A program made the translations under genes and the position numbers. The notes beneath the pieces were generated by a model, which was not told the origin of the DNA, searched no databases, and saw nothing but the letters and a program-made list of their open reading frames with translations. A stretch of 64,000 nt of DNA, from NCBI RefSeq assembly GCF_024323335.1, contig NC_066579.1, forward strand, positions 52,472,771 to 52,536,770, read 5' to 3'. Of this stretch, positions 59,259 to 64,000 are shown in pieces (within the stretch, counting starts at the first letter, position 1; the number at the start of each line of letters is the position of its first letter). The stretch comes from Lathyrus oleraceus. Taxonomy: Eukaryota > Streptophyta > Magnoliopsida > Fabales > Fabaceae.

Positions 59259-60739
59259 ATGACACTTGAACAACTTGAAGCCAATCAAGTTTCGATGAGA
59301 ACCGACATTGACTCCATGCAGGCAAAGATGGATCGCTTGCTAGAAACTATGCTACTCTTGGCCCAGAAGGAGAAGGATGCTGAGACTAACGCTGAAGCCA
59401 GGAAAGTTGCTGCCGAGTTTGGATCGCCATCACTTAGCATCCCTGGAGTGATTGACCTTGATGGTAACCCTAATCAGCCTAGAGGAGGACCGATCCCTAT
59501 TCCTGTTCCCATGGTCAACATGAACCCCCACGAGCATTCTGCTACATCTGCTCGACACGGATCAGTGATGGGTGATGAAGATCCATATGACGCCTTCTTC
59601 ATGCCACAACTTGTCAAACCTGTTGTTGGAGGTCTCCCAGACCCAGCTGTTGATAGACTTCATGCTCTGGAAGAGAAATTCAAGTCCTTGGAGGTTCACA
59701 CTACTCCCGGTTTGGACGCCGTTGATATGTGCCTGGTGCCAGGTTTGGTGATTCCACAGAAGTTCAAAGTCCCGGACTTTGACAAATACAAAGGGATCAG
59801 TTGCCCAAGAACTCACCTCAGAGCCTACTGTCGCAAAATGGCTGCCCACATCAGTAATGATCAACTCCTGATTCATTACTTCCAAGATAGTCTCAGTGGG
59901 GCATCCTTGGAGTGGTACATGCAACTAGAGAGAGGTCAGGTCCAGTCATGGAGAGACCTTGCTGAAGCTTTCCTCAGGCATTATCAGTACAACACTGATC
60001 TAGCACCCAATCGCACACAACTGCAAGACATGACTCAACGCAACAACGAGTCATTCAAGGAATACGCTCAGCGGTGGAGAGAGCTTGCAGCTCGTGTTCA
60101 ACCTCCTCTCCTTGACAAAGAATTGATTGACATGTTTATGGGAACTCTACATACCCAATACATAGAGAAAATGGTAGGATCCAGTTTCCCGACTTTTGCT
60201 GAGGTTGTCTCCGTGGGAGAACGAATTGAAAGCCAGATCAAGAAGGGAAAGCTACCTTATGCTGCTAATGCTTCAAGTGGGATGAAGAAACCTTATCCCA
60301 ATCTCCCAAAGAAGCCAGAAGGTCAGACCAATGCTGTAATGAAAGGAGGAGGATATAGGGCAACTCCATATGCTCATATGCCTTACGACCAGGTTTCTGC
60401 GGTCATCCCGACACCCTATCAGCAGCCATGTCAGCAACCTTATCAAAAGCCGTATCAACAGCCGGCTTACCAGCAGCCACATCAAAATCAACAGCAACGT
60501 GCTCAACCACGTCCACCTAACCAGCAGAGGGCAAGGAGGCCTGAAAGACATTTCGATCCTTTGCCAGTATCATATAGCAAGATCCTCCCCTACCTACTAA
60601 AGGATGGATCGGTTGTTCTGAGGGAGCTAACACCTGCAACTCCACCATATCCTCCAGGCTACGACGCCAATGCTCACTGTGAGTATCACATGGGTGCCCC
60701 AGGGCACACAATAGAGAACTGTAAGGCTTTCAAGCACAA
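59259..60739 (+). CDS. Gag of the Ogre-like element, 3' end cut by another LTR
   Basis: It opens MTLEQLEANQVSMRTDIDSM, a coiled-coil start (residues about 1-50). A linker with PIPIPVPMVNMNPHEH follows. The Retrotrans_gag core spans about 170-330 (FDKYKGISCPRTHLRAYCRK, LEWYMQLERGQVQSWRDLAE, RNNESFKEYAQRWRELAARV, in separate pieces). A glutamine/proline/tyrosine-rich stretch (about 375-425) is made of QQPYQKPYQQP-type repeats. A C-terminal CxxHx5Hx4C knuckle (CEYHMGAPGHTIENC) follows. The frame is open for 494 codons without a stop, unlike every other element here, and then runs into the LTR at 60740 after KAFKHN, adding three foreign codons. It forms the capsid of the element. No pol is visible in the window. 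Confidence 0.9.
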
Positions 60740-62887
60740 TGTCATACGGTGAACTGGACTTTATTGGATTTGTAATCGCAATGTCGCGGTTAGCAAGAGT
60801 CGCCACCGACTTTTCTTTTATCCCATAAGGAAAGGCGGAAAAGAACAGGAAAGACCTAAATTTTAAATTCTTATGGTTCGGGAGGTACTTTATACAAAGG
60901 GAAGGTATTAGCACCCTTTGTATCCATGGTTATCCATGGGCTCTTAATTGCTCAATCATTTATGTTTTCTAGTTTGAAAAAGGTGGTTGAGAAATGTGTG
61001 AAAAATGTTTTGAAAATGAGAATTTAACTTTGTAATGATTCTTGCATGAATGTATACAAAGTGGTTATCTCGTTTAGTTTTTCGAAAATAGTTTAGAAAA
61101 ATATAACTTGGCAATGATCCTAGTACGGATGTATGCTAAGTGGTGATTTTCCAAAAGAAGACGTTTGAAAGGTGTGAGGTGCGAAAAGTATATTTTTTAG
61201 GTTATGAATGAGCAATTAAGGTTATACCTGTCCGAGGTCTTTCTGGGCATTTCCCATCCTTATGAGGGTAAAACTGTCCTTACTATTGAGAAGTAAGTAG
61301 TTTTATCCTGGGGATGTATAAGGGTCATCGTAGGGTCATCGATAGGTCATTGAAGGCAACAGTTGTGAAGATACCTTAGCATTCGAAGGGACTATCATCA
61401 TTTAACCGTAGGCTACACCGAAGGGTCATCGAGGGACAGAATGGTATTTTCGAAGGCAACATCCGAGGGACTATGATGATTTTACCGAAGGGTCTTTGCT
61501 AAGGATATCCCCATATTCGAGGGACATGACCGTAATATTGTAATCGTGGGGTAATAAAGAGAGGTCCGATATCATCTATTTAAAGTCCGGATTTTAACAA
61601 TTAATTAAATAGCCGTAATCAGTTAGGTAATTAGGTCCACAGGAAATCAATGAAATCAATACATTAAAAATCAAGCTTGGTGATTCAAGATGAATCTCCA
61701 TATTAAACTTAGGTCATCCAAAAGCCATCTCCTCAAGAATGTCCACACCTAAAGCGGCATGCCTAGCCGGTTATTTCTTTGGAAGTATGCTGGCCTTTAC
61801 ATCATGCAACACACGGATTAGAGCATTGAGGCAAAATACAATTGGAAATTGCCCCATAAAATAAATATAACAGTCAGAAATTTAAGCCAAATAGTGCAGA
61901 ATCATGATTAGATGAACATAAAATGGACAACAAAGAGACAAAACAGCCATTGTCCCGTTCGCCTCTGCTTCGCCTAGCGAAGGCTCAGCGAAGGCTCGCT
62001 GCAGGCTCGCCTAGCGATGAGCTAGCGAGCGGCCACGGGTTTGGAATTTGAGAACAGTATGACCTCTACCTGCGGCATGGCTTATGGCATCCAACATACA
62101 ATTATATGGTTCAGCTTCACAATAGGCAAACACATTTAAATTCTCATGCAAGACTTCAAAATGTTTATGAATTTAATTATAATCCACAAATTAAGAACAT
62201 GAAGTGGTACCACATGCCAAGTGAAAATACAAAACGATATCACATGCAAATTAAGATACTAAAATGATACCACATGCAAAGTACGGACACCAAATGATAA
62301 TCATATGCCAATTAAGAAGCTAAAGCGATAATAGTGAGGCTAACCTGTTTGCAAATCAAGTTATAACCTTGAATTGGCGAGCCGGATTGAGTTGGACGGC
62401 GGTAGCTTCGGAGTGAATAAACGGCCTTCAGGGTTTCCGCCTTCTGAATTCTTTGGATCAGCAGGGTTTCTGTGTTTCTCCCTCTGGATGCGTGTTTCCG
62501 TCCGTCTTCGTCCGTCTGTGTGTGTTTTTTTTCGTGGCAGAGGAGCTGGTATTTATAGTGGTAGTGGTGGTGACCTAATGGGCTTAAAATGAGGTCCAAA
62601 ACTTCCAATTTTCGCAAGCTTCGCTAGGCGAAGGAATTGCTCGCCTAGCGAGCAAACTAGGTCTGGGCTTTTTCCTGGATCCAATGCTTCGCTGGGCGAG
62701 GGACATGATGAAATGTTCGCTAGGCGAAGGAGCTACTCGCCTAGCGAGCCAGATGTTTTGGGCCGCCTGTGGATTGGGCCTTATGTGAGTGGGCTTTTGT
62801 CCATTTGATACCGGTGCCTTGCAGAACAAGTCAGAGGGTCTTGGAAAATGTTTGGTAATGCCAACGGGCAAATTTTGGGGTATGACA
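60740..62887 (-). repeat. 3' LTR of a minus-strand Ogre-type element, 2.15 kb
   Basis: Plus strand starts TGTCATAC (60740) and ends GTATGACA (62887), a perfect 8-bp inverted pair. The minus strand therefore begins TGTCATACCCCAAAATTT, the same LTR start as at 39482. Reverse complements of GGGTGCTAATACCTTCCC (60899-60916) and TGGCGACTCT (60796-60805) lie near its 3' end in minus-strand sense. It interrupts the gag at 60739. The left target flank is CACAA (60735-60739); the right copy is outside the window. Confidence 0.92.
61969..62748. repeat. Cluster of TTCGCxxxGCGAA / CTCGCCTAGCGAG hairpin motifs in the LTR
   Basis: TTCGCCTAGCGAA at 61969-61981, CTCGCCTAGCGA at 62006-62017, TTCGCTAGGCGAA at 62620-62632 and 62716-62728, CTCGCCTAGCGAG at 62640-62652 and 62736-62748. 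Each has 5-bp arms around a 3-base centre. In the right cluster they come as TTCGC/CTCGC pairs 20 bp apart. Confidence 0.92.
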
Positions 62888-64000
62888 GCTGCCCCTGTTC
62901 AATATTCTCGAACCGAGAGAGTAGAATGGCATGTGCCGTTCGTGGTCTGGAGGTGAAAGATTATTGAACACTTAGAATGCCCCAAAAATTTGCACTTGTT
63001 CATTTGTCTTGACGGGGATGGGCTTAAAGATGCCATCCAAGAAACTTGCTGAGGAGATTTCCAGATTGTGTCGTACGTTAGACGATATCTAGAGACATGG
63101 GTGTCACACCGGGTCATACAGCAGACCGCATAGTGAACCATCCATTATGCTGTTGACTTCGTTGGGGAGTCAGAGTATGCTATACTGCTGGGGATAAGGG
63201 ATCAGAATGGACCATACGTTAGATCGTGTCTGAATACCAGAGTGAGCCGTTCATTAGGCAGATGACTTTGCTGGGGATGAAAGATCAGAATGGATCGTAC
63301 GCTAGATCGTATCTGAGTTGCAGAATGAGCCGTACGTTAGGCTGAAGCTGTTGAAAAGGGAATAGTCGTATACTAGACTACCATTCAGGAATGTACCTGT
63401 CCGAAGGTAGCACCTGAGGAAGGGAATAGCCGTATACTAGACTATTATTCAGGAATGTACCTGTCCGAAGGTAGCACCTGAGAAAGGGAATAGTCGTATA
63501 CTAGACTATCATTCAGGAATGTACCTGTCCGAAGGTAGCACCTGAGAAAGGGAATAGTCGTATACTAGACTATCATTCAGGAATGTACCTGTCCGAAGGT
63601 AGCACCTGAGAAAGGGAGTAGCCGTACACTAGACTATCATTCAGGAATGTACCTGTCCGAAGGTAGCACCTGAGAAAGGGAATAGTCGTATACTAGACTA
63701 TCATTCAGGAATGTACCTGTCCGAAGGTAGCACCTGAGAAGATGGAGGTTTAACTTGGTCGTACATCAAACCATACTTGAGTTGTTGAAGATCAGACTGG
63801 ATCGTACGTTAGATCGTATCTGAGTTGAAAGAGTCATATGTTGAGTTGAACCAGAATGAACCGTATGTTAGGCTGTATCTGTATACGTTGTACTTGCAAT
63901 AAATGTCTGGGATGGGCTTAAAGATGCCATCGCTAGGAGGATATCGAAGTGTTGTCAGAATGAATGTTCTGGAAGATGTATCTGAATCTTATCTGTGATT
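62888..64000 (-). mobile_element. 3' end of the minus-strand Ogre-type element: polypurine tract and untranslated region
   Basis: On the minus strand GAACAGGGGCAGC (62888-62900) immediately precedes the LTR start and is the polypurine tract. The rest has no reading frame. It is made of diverged CGTACGTTAGxxCGTATCTGA-like motifs (e.g. 63073, 63208, 63298, 63331, 63803, 63859) around a 64-bp tandem repeat. GATGGGCTTAAAGATGCCATC occurs at both 63018 and 63911. Confidence 0.85.
63358..63741. repeat. Six tandem 64-bp repeats in the Ogre 3' untranslated region
   Basis: Units start at 63358, 63422, 63486, 63550, 63614 and 63678, exactly 64 bp apart, each GGGAATAG(T/C)CGTATACTAG, CATTCAGGAATGTACCTGTC and GAAGGTAGCACCTGAG(A/G)AA. 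They differ by one to three bases. No unique spacers, so this is a minisatellite and not a CRISPR-like array. Confidence 0.97.

Noticed and set aside
60740..62887. The 2.15-kb LTR as a solo LTR
   Set aside because: A polypurine tract and a repeat-rich 3' untranslated region follow directly on its internal side, so it is the 3' LTR of an element that continues out of the window.
63358..63741. Regular 64-bp repeats as a CRISPR-like array
   Set aside because: Units abut without unique spacers, and the context is a plant retroelement 3' region.

Overview
The window is plant nuclear DNA, almost entirely transposable elements, with one recognisable host gene. Very long LTRs (about 2.1 and 4.4 kb) with TGTC(A/G)TACC...GACA ends, a primer site reading TGGCGACTCTGCTGGGGA, and a minisatellite next to a polypurine tract are typical of Ogre/Tat Ty3/gypsy elements. 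These are abundant in the legume tribe Fabeae (pea, vetch, lentil), so such a legume is the likely source; this is inference.

Nest 1 (1-25.6 kb) can be read as strata. A LINE 3' part (about 4312-6379, resuming at 25486-25583) is abutted on its left by an Ogre-type LTR (1-4311). It is split by a minus-strand Ty1/copia element (6380-25485, target duplication tatcc/tattc). The left LTR of that copia is split by a Tat-type Ty3/gypsy element (6876-22439, duplication accac). The gypsy element has a decayed gag, an integrase remnant and a long antisense ORF of plant-mobile-domain type. That ORF is split by a hAT DNA transposon (14951-21180, 8-bp duplication tccgcaag), which carries a three-exon transposase gene and, on the opposite strand, a fragment of an OTU deubiquitinase gene. 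A 1.46-kb block spanning the LTR/LINE junction (3067-4526) is duplicated inside the gypsy element (9500-10961).

Nest 2 (26.46-36.39 kb) is a second minus-strand copia element, split in its last pol codons by a short Athila-like element (27194-32190) with gag remnants but no pol. Between 36.5 and 43.9 kb lie LINE fragments, a 3'-truncated Ogre-type LTR (from 39482) and a large compound microsatellite.

The host gene (44.69-about 47.1 kb, + strand) is a five-exon Nudix hydrolase of the NUDT4/17/18/21 group with an intact 194-codon reading frame, a recognisable promoter, an intronic minisatellite in intron 1 and a Stowaway-like MITE in intron 4. AT-rich intergenic DNA follows to 49.8 kb.

Nest 3 (49.8-64 kb) begins with a LINE ORF1 fragment and a GC-rich patch. 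Next is the 5' part of a SIRE/Maximus-type copia element (50841-53989), broken by a plus-strand Ogre-like element (LTR 53990-58420, leader, intact gag start). That gag is in turn broken by the 3' LTR of a minus-strand Ogre-type element (LTR 60740-62887), whose 3' untranslated region holds six 64-bp tandem repeats and runs off the window.

Apart from the Nudix gene nothing here looks like a working host pathway. The value of the window is in its insertion history, the accessory genes carried by mobile elements, and unusual short-palindrome clusters in the giant LTRs.
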